Origin: Chloromonas sp. AAM2 | Taxonomy: Eukaryota > Chlorophyta > Chlorophyceae > Chlamydomonadales > Chlamydomonadaceae | Assembly: GCA_004335635.1 (NCBI GenBank) | Contig: QAXH01002046.1 | Span: 1-24,823 of the forward strand | DNA: 24,823 nucleotides | Direction: 5' to 3' | Shown here: positions 10,053-21,013 of the stretch, piece by piece | Numbering within the stretch: position 1 is the first letter of the stretch | Layout: the number at the start of each line of letters is the position of its first letter | Translations under genes and position numbers: made by a program | The notes under the pieces: generated by a model | Databases searched by the model: none | What the model was told of the DNA's origin: nothing | The model's input: the letters and a program-made list of their open reading frames with translations, nothing else

Positions 10053-10145
10053 TCTCCAAATCTGACCGCGTAAAGGAGCATGTACTACTGCAGTCGACAG
10101 GTGGATACTTCAGACCTTGCTTCCCTCAGGGAACTGTAGCTGTAG
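10053..10145 (+). repeat. Dispersed repeat R1, copy B (93 bp)
   Basis: Direct-orientation partner of 7246-7337. It lies outside the aminotransferase, downstream of its stop, so the repeat has settled both in an intron and between genes. Confidence 0.75.
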
Positions 10146-10253
10146 CTGTAGATACTTCAGGCCTAGTTTCCCACTGGACTGATTCAGTAGGGTGGCACCA
10201 AAGTGTTGGGCAAGAACCTAACCAGTGCTTGAATTCAACTGGTCATACTGTCT

Positions 10254-10400
10254 TGGCTAACGGAATGCTTTCGGATGGTGGTGTGTGCCTGTCAACAGTT
10301 GACATTGTGAGGGTTGCCATCTCACTAGCTCTGACACTGACCTTGACCCGGCCAATCTTTTAAACCATGCCATTTATATGGCTAACGGGATGCTTTCGGA
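10254..10400 (+). repeat. Pair of 22-bp direct repeats 125 bp apart
   Basis: The sequence TGGCTAACGGRATGCTTTCG plus two bases occurs at 10254-10275 and 10379-10400 with one mismatch. The function is unknown; it may be an internal part of an element or a remnant of local duplication. Confidence 0.6.
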
Positions 10401-11410
10401 AGGCGTTCTGTGGGGTGGTGGCCACAAGGGCCTCACCACCCCTTGCTGACACGGTCAGATTCCCCTTTACTAGGAGAAATTTTTTCAATTTGCGCAAGTA
10501 GTTGATATCTGCGTTGGACGTGCTACATGGTTTGCACTCCCTCCTTGTAAGGGGCATGTCAAGCGCTAGGGGCATTTCTGCCACATCCTGCAGTCCCCTG
10601 AGAAATCACCACCTATCAGGCGGCATGTGTCTAGTGCCCAATAAAGCGATGCAGTTGAAAATTTGTGGGTGTGGAGGGTTTGGCTGCCTTCTAAGGCGCC
10701 ACATCCTGCACTCAATGGTCGAACTTGCAGCAGGCCTTGGAGGCCTTGTCTCCCATGGCCGGTGCAATACTGGAGCACACCAGTGTTGTGGAGTGACAGT
10801 TTGGACATTCATGGTGTTTGTGTTTGCTTGTACACTGGCGCAATGGGACATGGCCACTGTTCATCATCTGTGTGTTATCGTCTGGTTTTCATCATCAGTG
10901 TTTTTCCTCGGTGGGTTGGTGTGCAGCGTTTTGCCTTGAGGACGACCAACATTATCCATCGAGGAAGAGCTCCCTTGAAAGAGGAGCGCTGTGGATTCCA
11001 TCGCATGGTGGTCAACAGCTACCCTGAACTGTGCCAGTACACGATTTTATTTACCAGATGTTCCCAGAAGATGGCGGGTTGATTCTGCACCGTGCACCTC
11101 GGTTGCTGCGGAAGGTGATCAACACGCTCACTGATATCTGGGCCAACACAAGATCAAGACGTCATCCGACGTTATGTGTGCGCAAGGATTAGCCCAGCTG
11201 CAACCAGGCCTAGGATTGCACCACCTTCAACATCTGTCATGGATGCACCACCAAAATTAGTGTGCTACTACTATGCCTCCAAACCAGCGAGGTGGACTTG
11301 CTACGACTACAACTCCAGACCAGTTAAGAGAATCAGAGGACACAGGAAACAGACTTGCTCATCTGACAACCTATTGTCAACAAATTGTTGTTGCTGGACA
11401 TCAGGCCTCT

Positions 11411-14400
11411 CTAGAGCAGGCTGCGGGCCTGGAGGTCCAGCAGGCGCTGCGCCAGTGCATTGAGACGCGCCTCCATGTCCGGCTGCCCACGTGCTGCAGT
11501 GAGGGCTGCCTCCAGCTGGGACCGAGCCATGGCCACGTCCTCCTGGTCCAGGCACATCTGCAGGCCAGGGCCAGCATAAAAACACGTGTACAGCATGCTT
11601 GCACGATCTGAGCATGACCTGTCTACATCAACAAAGGCATCACAGAACACCCCGTGGGACAAAAAAAGAAGTTTGCCAGTTCTGGGACAGTTTTTGGGTA
11701 CCCAAATAGTCCGGAACGAGTTACCTCCATTCGGTGCGCAGTTTACTTTACGGTTTTCGGTCAGGTGATGCGCGCAGCATGTGCAGCTGAAAACAGCTAA
11801 AAATCTTCCGTTATCTCCGATTCGTGCGCAGAGCATTGCAGCCTTGACACCCCTGAGCATGACATGCCGTTGTATGAGAAAGCACTGAGCCACACACAGC
11901 ACCAGCTGGCTTACAGGTTGATTGCATGCACTAGGAGAGCACACCCCTGACTTGCAGTGCAAACGAGCGCGTCTATTCTGCCCGTTCTCTTTCCTTCCCA
12001 CGCTCACGAGAACCAGCATTTCAGCAAATCACCGACTGGAACAAATCGCCGCCTCTCACCTCCACAAGCTGCAGCCTCAACTCAAAGGGTGCCTGCGGCT
12101 GGGCTGCGCCCCGCTCCAGGCATGCCCTGACCACCGCATGCGGCAGACCGCCCGCACCCCCTTGGCTGGCCAGCTGTGTCAGCAGCCCTAGATCAGTCAG
12201 GCCCAGGCGCAGTGCAGTCAGCGCATGCACCCCTGACTCCTCATGCCTCTCAGTCCTGTGTGTGTGGTTGAGAGAAGTTCGAGTCAGTTAGAGCACCAAC
12301 TGTAGTCGCTTCTAGGTCATAACAAGGAATTGGTAAGCATAGACTTCATCAAGGGTGAGGCAGAGGAGGAACGCATCAGGTCAGCACCAAGAAATACTAA
12401 ATAGCGGATCGGTTGAATACACAGACAAATCAGATCAGATCATCATACTTCTGGAATACCATGGCCTTTCGCAAGTGATAAGGGCGTACAATCCATTAGC
12501 TCGTGTTGATTGAAGATAAGGACGTTATTGAATAAATAGAAACTTTTTTATCAGTCCACGCACCTGCTTGATGTCAGCGCCAGGTTTGCCCACACCATTG
12601 CGCTGTCCGGGTCACAGGACGCCGCCTGCATCAGGGCCGACTGCGCCGCCCCCGGGTCGCCCGCTGCACACTGGGCCCGGGCCAGGCCTAGCCATGTGCT
12701 GGCACAGGCACAGGACACACAGGCCTGTGCGCACCGCACACGCACAAACACAAAACAATGATCGTCATAGTCAGCATAGATGCACATGGTGTGCCGGACA
12801 TGCTGAAGGCCATGTGACACACACACACGCACACGCATGCTGTGCCGCATTGGTACAAACAGATTAGATTGTTTTGCACATGAAGGTAATGGTTGTGATG
12901 CTACCTGCATGCAGCATTCAAGCCTTGACACACCTAACACAAACATGTGTCAAAGTACTACATGAACGCAGCAAATATGCATAATGATTACTACAGCAAG
13001 TGGGCATGCGTGCTAGTCACCATGCACACCTGCATGAAAACGTTGCTTGCCAGCTTAGGCTCGCCCAGTTGCATGTAGCTACCGGCCAGCTCCATGTAGG
13101 CTCTCAGGGGCAGGGGCGGCCCGCCCTGTTGGTGAACACTTGTCAGGGCCTGTGCGCAGGGCAAGCAGGCAGCTCACCATCAGCATAACACTGGCAGTCC
13201 AGACAGTTTTTGTGTTAACACAACGGGTGCGTCCAAAAGTCCTTGCGAACAGTCAAACAAAACACCGCAGGCCTATCAGTGCTGTCTTTTGACGTCCGTG
13301 TAAATGCAGTGGGACGTGCCCGCAACTCAGCGACGTACGGAAGTCAATAACATGTGGAAACAGCTAAAAACCTTCCGTCATCTCCGATTCGTGCGCAGAG
13401 CGTTGCAGCCTTGCGTTGCAGACTCAAGAGCGTCGCAGCTTGCGCAGCAGGGCTTCGCGGATCATCCGCAGCAAGCGCAGCAAGATCAGATGCAGAAGGA
13501 GATCATCACCATATCCAACTCTAGCAGCGAAGATGAGGAGAAACGCCAGACGCGCAATTCGGAAGAAGCACAGAGAGGTGGACTTCTGTCACATGTAGTT
13601 GACCTAACAGCAGAAGACAGCAGATTATATACAGACATGCGTGCTGCATGCAAACCATGGTGATCATTCAGAAAGCCAAGAGGTTGCGGGACGACGGAGA
13701 GGGCGGCGTGCCATCAAGGCCATCAAGGTGACGATTGTCATGATGACTGTGGCTCTCAGGCATGATTCTCTTGCAATGGTCTTCCAAACGGCCGCACGTT
13801 CAACACTAACTCAGCTGTAGCCTACATGGTTGTCACGGACTGCAGCATATTGTCTGTGTGATGTGCGAGGTTTACAAGGTACCTTGACATGTGGGATGTA
13901 ACCAGTGTTCATTGGAGAACCTTTACTTAGTCGAGGGTACAGACACAGGAATTGTCCTAGAACTGGCAAAAATCTTTCTTTTTGGTTGGGCTTTACAGTT
14001 GTTGCCTGCAATCAACCACCAAGGAGCCTGGCTGCGTGCCCTACCTGTGCATATGCCCCTGCACACGCCTTCCACTGCCCTATGCGATACAGCACTTCGC
14101 CTCGCAGCACGTCCAGCTGGCTACCCACAGCCGGTGCTCCAGCACCTGCTCCAGCTGCACTGTCACACAGCTGCAGGACTCGCTCCAGCGCCTGCTGTTC
14201 CGCCTGCCCTGCTTCCGGTGCTGCTGTTTCCTCAGCCACCTGCACCTCTAGCTGCCCAGCAGCTGCCACCACAGTGCTGTCACCAGACTCACTGCCAGCT
14301 GCTGCTGGCTGCTCAGCTGGTGCAGCCACTGCTTTGACAGCAGCCGTGTGAGCCGCCATATGCTGCCAAGCCCAGGCCCTGGCAGCAGCCAGGTCCATTC

Positions 14401-17400
14401 GCCACATAACAGCCGGCACTGAGCAGCTACTAGGCAGCTCCACGGCTGCCTGCTGCACTGCCTCCAGCGCCAGCTCCGGCAGCGCTAGCTTGCCAGCCAG
14501 CTCAGCAACAGCCAGCAGCCCGCTGGCTTCAGCAGCATCCACATCTTGTACCAGTGCATACCTTGGTTCCTGCTCGGCCGCAGAAGGTTCGGTGCTGACG
14601 GCGATTACACCTGAGGCCTCTGCTTGCTGCACTGCCGCAAGGGCCCCTGCCATGTCCTGTGCCCTGGCCTGGTCGCCGGCTGCCTGGCAGATGAGGAGCA
14701 CCCCGCCACACCCTGGGTGCCGCTGGGTGCACGCCACGAGGCGCTGGGCCATGCTTGCTGCTTCCTTCAGGTATAGCATGTCTGTGGCACGACCCTGCGC
14801 GTTCACGACGTTGAATGCACAAGAATTGCAATGGCAAAAGATCACGCATATCATCAGCTAGGTCGGACAGGCCAGTGGCTGTCAACGTGTGCAAGAAGTA
14901 CATCAGTGGCAGTGTGCAGGCAACTGACAGCCGGACAGCCAACTGAAAGCCAACTGACTGTCAGCTCCCGCCTTTTCATCTAGCCAAGCCCAGGTGTTGC
15001 AACAATTTGCCTGCCCACCTGCGCTTTGCTGCAAGCAAACGCAGCGCCTGATTGCCATCCAAGTCTCCTTGGCAATAAATCACTGTAGATCACCAACAAT
15101 GTGGGTCGGCCAAGCAGTTTGAACTTAGGCAGGCTTTGTTCCCCCAGCCCTTGGTCGCTGCTCACCTGGTGCAGCAGTAGGGCCGCCAGCGCTGCCAGGG
15201 AGGGCTTATGGTCAGCCTGCGCCTGCAGCGCCCTGCGCAGCGCCTGCTCCGCACGACCCTGGTGCTCCGCACCCCGCCTCAGACAGAAAACCGCGTAATC
15301 CCACCATACTCCCGCCTTTACCCCGCTCGCCACCGTTTCCGTAGCCTCGCCTGGCAACCCGCCGGTCTCGCATAACATGACCCGCTGTTGGTGAAAATCC
15401 GCTGCGCGCTCAACTGCGCCGGTAGCCTCGCATTCCATGGCCGTGTCATGGAGCCTTGCCAGCTCTGCCCCTGTGCCCACTTCACCCTGTCCTGTCGCTT
15501 GCTGTTGTTCTCGATTACCTGCAACCCCTGCCAAAGCCTGCTCCAGGGCCGTCTCTAATTGTGCATGCAGCTGCTTGAGCATGACCTCAGTCTGTTCAGG
15601 CTGTAAGGGTCGCCCATCCAAGTCAGTGTGGAACTTTTCCAAAGCAACAGCGATTGCCTGGTGCTTGATTGCTGCCTGCAGCTGCTGCAGCCGGCCGTCA
15701 GCCTCTAGCCGCTCTGCCAGCTGCCGGACGCCGGCTGGCCCAGCAGCGGCTGTCGGCAGTGCCCCGGACAGCTGCAGCTGCGTTAGCGACATCGCCATAG
15801 CTGCTGTCTGGCTGCGGAAACGTTCCTGGGCATCCTGTCGTGGGACATGTGGCGTCAGGTTGGGCCGGGCAGGCACTAGCTCTATGAGTGGAGTGGAGGG
15901 CTTGGGCGGAGGCGCCCAGGGAGCCACAAGGGGCCGGGCAAAGGTCAGCCCCAGTTCGGTGAGGCAGCTGTTGCCTGTTGCCCATGCACACATGCCCGGT
16001 GCATGGGCCTCCTCCATGACCTTGATGGCCTTGCCCTGCGAGGTGCAAAATAACACACGGGATGCAACGCACAGGAAACGGCGGAACAGGAAGCAGGGGA
16101 CCATATCAACAGCATGATGGCAACAGAACAACAGCATGATCAACATGAACATCAGCTTCAGGTAGTGGAACATGACAACAGCAATCACCATGACGGCCGG
16201 TTGCGGAAGGGAAATCGTCCTGAAGCCAAGGCACAAGCATCACTCTGGCTTGGCAGCTGAGGGTAAGCAGTTGGTCACAACGTTCTGGTGTGAGGCTCAA
16301 ATACCGTCCAATGCAATCAGCGTCCTGACTATTGGTGGCCAGCAGCAGTCCTCTAGCCATACCTGAGGGGCTGTGTAGGCAGGCAAGTCGCTGGCATGGC
16401 CTGCTGGCTCGCTATATGGCTTCAGGAGGGCGTTTGAGGGCACAATGGCTGTAGCGCCCGGCCTTAGCAGGGCAGGTGTGCCCGGCAGGTCAGCGTGTGC
16501 ATGGTAGGCGTCCCATGCAAGGTCAGCCATACCTTCAGAGGCCAGGTATCTGCTCGCACCACAGTTACGAGCATTGCAATGCTGCAGTCACTGGGTCGTA
16601 CATCACCTTGGCTACTTGGTCAATTGATCTCTGAACGTCCACCTTGCTTTACAGATCTATCCTTCTGGCACCCTCTACGTGGTATGCACCCCATTGTACA
16701 CCCTTCCCTCTTTCAAGCTGCACATCACTCTCGTTTGCTCAGGCCCCGCACGCACCTTGCAAGCTCCACTCTGAGTATTTGGCCATCCTCCAGCGCCTCC
16801 AGCAAGGCATCCACCTGTGCACTGCTAAGACAGCACCGCCGCCTGCCGGGCTGAAAAGACACCACGTCCCCCGATTCCGTACCGGTCACAAGCGCACCCC
16901 CGCCCACCACTACAGACGGCCCTCGGGGCAGCGCCAGAACACACATGAAGCTGACCTTGCCGCCCGCCTTGCCTTCCGTAGCCAAGGCAACGGCTGGTGC
17001 CAGGCCGGCCGGAAGCATGCTGATACCGCCGATCGAAAGTTCGATCACGTTCGCTCCTTGCGTATCCGCGGCGTTGATAAAGGTGAAAGGCTGGGGCGGA
17101 GGCAGTTCTGACTCGGGGGGGTAGTTGCTTGCGTCTGCAGGGCCCTTAGTGGCTGAGGTTTTGGGCCGCTGGCTGACTCCGGTGCCGGGTCGTGAGTCGG
17201 TTTCAGCAGCGCCGTTGGTATCAGGTGTGGCTGATGCTGTACGCTGAGTAAGCCAGAGCTTTACACCATGCAGTGTGCCGGACGTCACCTGCAGGCATCG
17301 CAGCAAGGGTGGTACCTAACTGGAGACCAGAGGGCTTCCTCACAGATACAATAAATGATTATTGATTAGCTAATAAGGCCAGTGCTGCAAGACAGGCGAT

Positions 17401-18241
17401 TGCCAAGTATACTTGCGCGAGCAGTGTGCTAGCAGTACTGGCTTGTTGAGAACAAGCTGAGGCCGTGCAAGTTACCGTCAGACATAACAACCAGCTGGGC
17501 ACAATGGGTTCTGGCATACACGCTACCAACTACTAAGGTCACCTTGGCATTGCCTTGTGGTACTGCCAGCTCCGTAACCACATTGATGCTGTCAAAATCT
17601 ATGCTGTTGGCACCCATGCCAAACTCCAGCACGTCAATGGCAGCCGTAGCCAGCAGCACACCACTGACTGAGTCATAAATGCTGATGGTGACTGAACCAT
17701 TGATAAGCTCATGCAGAGTCTCCATGGTAGGCTCACGCCTGCTGCGACCTGTGAAAGCATAGCTGTAGCTGCCTTCTCCAGTTGCATCAGTGGGTGCGCC
17801 TGTCACCGGCGCATGTGAGCCGGGGTAGGACAAGACAACGTGTGTCTTGGGAGGCCCTGGTGGTGCAGCTGGGTCTGAACCAGGCTTGGCTGCGCCTGGT
17901 TTTACGGACTTGACGCTTGGCACACGTTCTGAGGATAATTCCTGCGGTGTTGGCCACATTCATGCAGCCTGCTGATGCATGGTCGTACGCATGCAACGCC
18001 TGGCTGATTGTAGCAAGTGCACATTGCATATGCTCATATGGTGTATTCTAATTGCCGCAGAAGCAGTGCAAGGCAGACCGGGTCAATTCACATGGACATT
18101 GGCGCGTCCCAGGTCGGGCCAGCAGAGGTCGATCCTAGCGACACTCACCAGAACCAGCTCTCCGCTGGTGATGCTGACATTCAGAAAAGCCCCAAATGGA
18201 TTCAAATCCGGTACTGGCCCTGCGTCCTTTTTGGGCGGCAT
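11411..18241 (-). CDS. CFAP70: Cilia- and flagella-associated protein 70 (FAP70)
   Basis: Ten minus-strand exons give about 1160 aa: 18149-18241, 17492-17941, 16756-17288, 16363-16549, 15166-16035, 14045-14794, 13030-13125, 12564-12724, 12060-12255 and 11411-11557. The human protein is about 1120 aa. CFAP70 is an axonemal protein; in Chlamydomonas it is assigned to a central-apparatus projection. The N-terminus (MPPKKDAGPVPDL, then LNVSITSGELVL) and residues 32-360 resemble its beta-rich N-terminal region. From about residue 630 come TPR units. WWDYAVFCL matches human WLDYGAFCL. Exon 7 gives YMELAGSYMQLGEPKLA. The exon 7/8 junction yields FMQACVSC and then STWLGLARAQC, matching human [29 protein letters not shown] also aligns. 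Phases agree at every junction. The exon 2 3' end (17492) uses a weak donor and is the least certain boundary. An in-frame ATG at 18499 would add 86 residues, but it overlaps FKBP exon 1. The gene implies a flagellate stage. Confidence 0.92.
11672..11697 (+). repeat. Dispersed repeat R3, copy 2
   Basis: It carries GCCAGTTCTGGGACAGTT in the last intron of CFAP70 (11558-12059), preceded by an A-rich run and followed about 95 bp later by repeat R2 copy 1. The adjacency suggests that R2 and R3 are parts of one element. Confidence 0.55.
11791..11846 (+). repeat. Dispersed repeat R2, copy 1 (56 bp)
   Basis: This segment is identical to 13358-13413 except for three transitions and no gaps. It lies in the last CFAP70 intron, antisense to the gene. 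Read in one frame both copies give KQLK-FR-LRFVRRALQP, but the frame here closes soon afterwards. Confidence 0.8.
13304..13663 (+). CDS. Intronic antisense ORF with two SUMO-interaction-like motifs
   Basis: A 119-codon ATG-started ORF lies entirely inside CFAP70 intron 6 (13126-14044) on the opposite strand. Residues about 19-37 are basic (KQLKTFRHLRFVRRALQP) and coincide with repeat R2. A Gln-rich stretch follows, then KEIITISNSSSEDEE and, after about 20 residues, HVVDLTAEDS. Both fit the classical SUMO-interacting motif: a hydrophobic core (IITI, VVDL) next to acidic or Ser residues. Tandem motifs of this type occur in SUMO-targeted ubiquitin ligases and other SUMO readers, but no RING or other domain is seen here. 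I do not recognise a family. It may be a fragment of a mobile-element protein, or one exon of a nested gene, because the sequence after the stop remains open in another frame (around 13655-13730). Expression is unproven. Confidence 0.35.
   Translation: MQWDVPATQRRTEVNNMWKQLKTFRHLRFVRRALQPCVADSRASQLAQQGFADHPQQAQQDQMQKEIITISNSSSEDEEKRQTRNSEEAQRGGLLSHVVDLTAEDSRLYTDMRAACKPW
13358..13413 (+). repeat. Dispersed repeat R2, copy 2 (56 bp)
   Basis: Same orientation as 11791-11846, with three transitions in 56 bp. It forms part of the coding frame of the intronic ORF at 13304-13663. Confidence 0.8.
13943..13970 (-). repeat. Dispersed repeat R3, copy 3 (inverted)
   Basis: Read on the minus strand it is TTTGCCAGTTCTAGGACAAT followed by TCCTGTGT, matching copies 1 and 2. 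It sits in CFAP70 intron 6, about 530 bp from R2 copy 2. Confidence 0.55.
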
Positions 18242-18445
18242 TTTGCAATCCTTAGAACAATCACAAGGATGAAATTCTCCTTGAGAGATCGTAACCAAAG
18301 TCTTTGTTTCTTTGCCATTGTCGTACAGCATTTGCACTTTCCGGCGACAAGCGTTTCTTACGATTCTATCCAGTAAACCGGCCAAGCTTAGTTCTCTCGC
18401 ATCTCCCTTGTTTGGCTTTAGGAGCAAGTAGAACTCATCATCGTC
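18242..18445. promoter_or_regulatory. 204-bp divergent promoter region, CFAP70/FKBP
   Basis: The CFAP70 ATG (18241, minus) and the FKBP ATG (18446, plus) are separated by only 204 bp, which must contain both transcription starts and 5' UTRs. No TATA box is obvious. The whole region is also an open frame on the minus strand in phase with CFAP70, so part of it may encode a longer N-terminus. Confidence 0.55.
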
Positions 18446-21013
18446 ATGGCACTCCTGCAGACTTCTCGCCTTAGCCAGGTAAGCCGTCACGCAAGCCACA
18501 GACCTTTGCTCGTGCTTCGGTGAGCAATCAAATTAGCTGCCGCACTCAGACATAGCGATCAAGCCGTGAAGCCAGTCATTGTGTCGGGATCTGTCGACAC
18601 GCTGTCGATTGACTTGCAACCATGATCCATCAGTTGAACTTGTGCAAAGGCGATTGTTTAGATGAACAGTGCTTGGGCAGCATCAGCACCAGCAGGAACT
18701 GTGACAGCCTGGGCACAGCCACACAGATGATCAAATCAAATCGTTGCCCCAGCCACACATGCAGTCAGAACAAACATTACAAACATCTGCAACAGATGGC
18801 CTTTCAGCATGTGCGCATGTGCTGGTCTGACATGTGCCGACTCTCCGCCCTGCTTGCCTGCAGGCCCGCATGGGCGCCACCTCAAGGCTTGTGTGCAAGG
18901 CCAGCCTTGGCCGCCGCGAGTGGCTGGCAGGCATTGCCGCCACCACACCTCTGTTGGTCCGCCCCATGGCTGCTGCTGCAGGCGACTTCACCACCGGTAA
19001 GCACCAGCATGGGTCCACCCAGGAAGATTACACCCCGCTGATCCCCAGTTGCACACCAATGTGAAACCGTTCAGATTGAACTTCATCAAATACCAATGCA
19101 ACCATGCATCACATTGAGCTGTACCGCAATGGTTGAGTTGTGAGTTGGCTGGACTGGCGTAATTGGTCTCCCTTGCACTCACTGGTACGGATCACGCTTC
19201 TGTTGCGTCTGCCCTGATGCGCACCCGCTTGTCCTCAATGTATGCATGTCTGCTTCATCATTTGCAGCCAAGAACGGTCTTCAGTTCCTGGACACCGAGG
19301 TCGGCTCGGGAAACGCCCCGGTCAAGGGCGCACAAATCAAGTACGTGCAGGGCAGTTGCCGGTTTGCAGCACGAGCAGCCAAGCGGAGCAGATGGCAGCA
19401 GGTGTCTGTGTGCTTGCATCATACCCTTGCATGACATGTAGCACCTGCTCTCGCTGTCTCCCGCGTCATAGCATGCTACTGATGAACTGATTTCAAAACC
19501 TGCCAGTTGTAGTGGCCGCTGCCGATGATTCGCTACTGATGAGCTGATGCACACATCGGTGCTGCTGGCCGCTACTGGGCATCCCTTTGTCTAACTTAAC
19601 CTGTGTGGTTCACATGCTAGTGCTCTTCTGAGCATGTGATAGGATGTGCACGTTTGGCCAGCACTCGGTATCACATCGCCTGACTCACAAACTAGCCGTT
19701 GTAATCCTCTGCTTTGTCCAGGTGCCACTACACTGGCCGCTTGAAGAGCAACGGTGTCAAGTTTGACTCGTCATACGACCGCAGACAGCCTCTGGCATTC
19801 TCCGTGAGTCCAGGGCTAATCCTCGCCCTTGTGTCGTGTGTAAAGATTTGTCGTGTGTAAAGAGGTGCCTGTGGAAAGCCCAGTTGTCTGAGTTGTTAGA
19901 GTGAACAGATGGGGTGCCTTGCTCGTCCTAGCTATCTGCCACACAAGCTTCACATGCAGGTTATAAAAGACGTTCACTCACTCAATCAGATTCTACTCCA
20001 GTGCCCAGCAGGGCAGCATGCACCATACACCATGTACCATGTGATACATGCCATGTGTTGCAGATCGGCGTGGGCCAGGTGATCAAGGGTTGGGACCTGG
20101 GCATCCTGGGCTCGGAGGCAGACGGTATCCCTCCCATGAAGGAGGGGGGAAAGAGAACACTGGTGAGGCACACAAGCCACAGCAACCAGACTGAGCAATG
20201 AGAACGTTTGGCACATTGGGCGCACAAAGCCACGCTGGGCAAAGCACTTGAAATACAGCAGGCAACAACAGTGGCAGCAGCCACAGCAGCCAACACAAGT
20301 GGCGGCAGCTGGGTCTGCAGCCCAGCCGGCAGTGACGGTTGGTGGCATGACGGAAATGGGTGGGAGCGGCAATGCGGTTGGCCAGCAGGGATCGGGGACA
20401 GAAGCGTTAGGGATGCACTACGCACAGCCCCATGCTTGTGGGCAATCTTCGTCCCTTCCATGCAGCCGGTGAAGTGAAAGAATCTTGTCATGTAGAGATT
20501 GTGACTGCTCTGAGGCAGGCTCAGGCATGAATGCAGCTGGTGTGCGTTAGCATTAATTGCAACCGAGCAGTGATCAGGGGTGATGCTGTGTCCATCTGAT
20601 GAGTCAGTGCAAATGGATTAACCACCTGATCGTCGTGATGTGATATTGCCTCTGATGGTCTAAGCCAGCGCATTCAAGCGTCACTCATGCACTGCTTCGC
20701 ATGGGGAGGCGCTGTTTGGCAGCCTTGACCGGCGTTAGGTTGCCTTCATGCATCTCACTGGGTGGTGGCACTCATCATGCCGACTGCACAGTGCTCGGCA
20801 CAAACTGTGGCTTCACGCCAGGTATCAAACAGGACGTGTTGGTGTTGAAACCCTAGTCCAATGATAGCTTTTGAAGCACCAACAGGGCATCAGCATGTTG
20901 CTGCTCTGCAGATCATCCCTCCTGAGCTAGGCTATGGCGCTCGCGGTGCCGGTGGTGTCATCCCTCCCAACGCTGTGCTGGAGTTTGATGTCGAGCTGCT
21001 GCCACGCAAGTGA
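18446..21013 (+). CDS. Chloroplast thylakoid-lumen FKBP-type peptidyl-prolyl cis-trans isomerase (FKBP13-like)
   Basis: Six exons give 173 aa: 18446-18478, 18864-18996, 19268-19340, 19722-19803, 20064-20162 and 20912-21013. The enzyme catalyses cis-trans isomerisation of Xaa-Pro bonds and assists folding. Residues 1-27 ([20 protein letters not shown]...) look like a plastid transit peptide. RRE at 28-30, a hydrophobic stretch and AAAA at 47-50 form a twin-arginine (Tat) lumen signal, as in plant FKBP13. The mature domain keeps the FKBP pocket: [33 protein letters not shown] and [26 protein letters not shown] matches the lumenal subfamily rather than cytosolic FKBP12. The Cys pairs of Arabidopsis FKBP13 are missing, both the N-terminal pair and the CKGGSC insert. 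Exon 1 is short but has a perfect GTAAGC donor and joins in phase 0. Without it the protein would begin at 18870 with an 8-codon shorter transit peptide than the 11-residue exon plus two codons supply. Confidence 0.93.

Larger units (their letters stand above)
9674..11410. other. Gene-poor convergent intergenic region
   Basis: This 1.7-kb stretch separates the stop codons of the aminotransferase (plus) and CFAP70 (minus) and should contain both 3' UTRs. It holds repeat R1 copy B and a 22-bp direct repeat. Open frames around 10500-11080 (plus) and 10360-10860 (minus) are Cys- and Trp-rich, match no family I recognise, and show no phase-consistent splicing. Decayed mobile-element sequence is possible. 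Confidence 0.4.

Noticed and set aside
10502..11082. Possible gene on the plus strand between the aminotransferase and CFAP70
   Set aside because: Frames are Cys- and Trp-rich, show no family motif and do not join by phase-consistent splice sites.
14490..14861. Plus-strand ORFs of 123 and 148 codons over 13891-14861
   Set aside because: Antisense shadows of the GC-rich CFAP70 exon 6. The minus strand there has clear TPR-like coding and in-phase splice sites.
15437..16117. 226-codon plus-strand ORF rich in Ser and Cys
   Set aside because: The shadow of the CFAP70 870-bp exon on the opposite strand; long antisense frames are expected from GC-rich third positions.
18083..18499. Reading the entire 138-codon minus ORF as the CFAP70 first exon
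   Set aside because: The part below 18149 lies after a strong GTGAGT donor. The upstream extension overlaps a convincing FKBP first exon, so the ATG at 18241 is preferred. The extension is kept only as an alternative.
19982..20491. 169-codon minus-strand ORF
   Set aside because: It overlaps FKBP exon 5, whose plus-strand product is unambiguous. The composition is Cys- and Pro-rich, as expected of an antisense frame.
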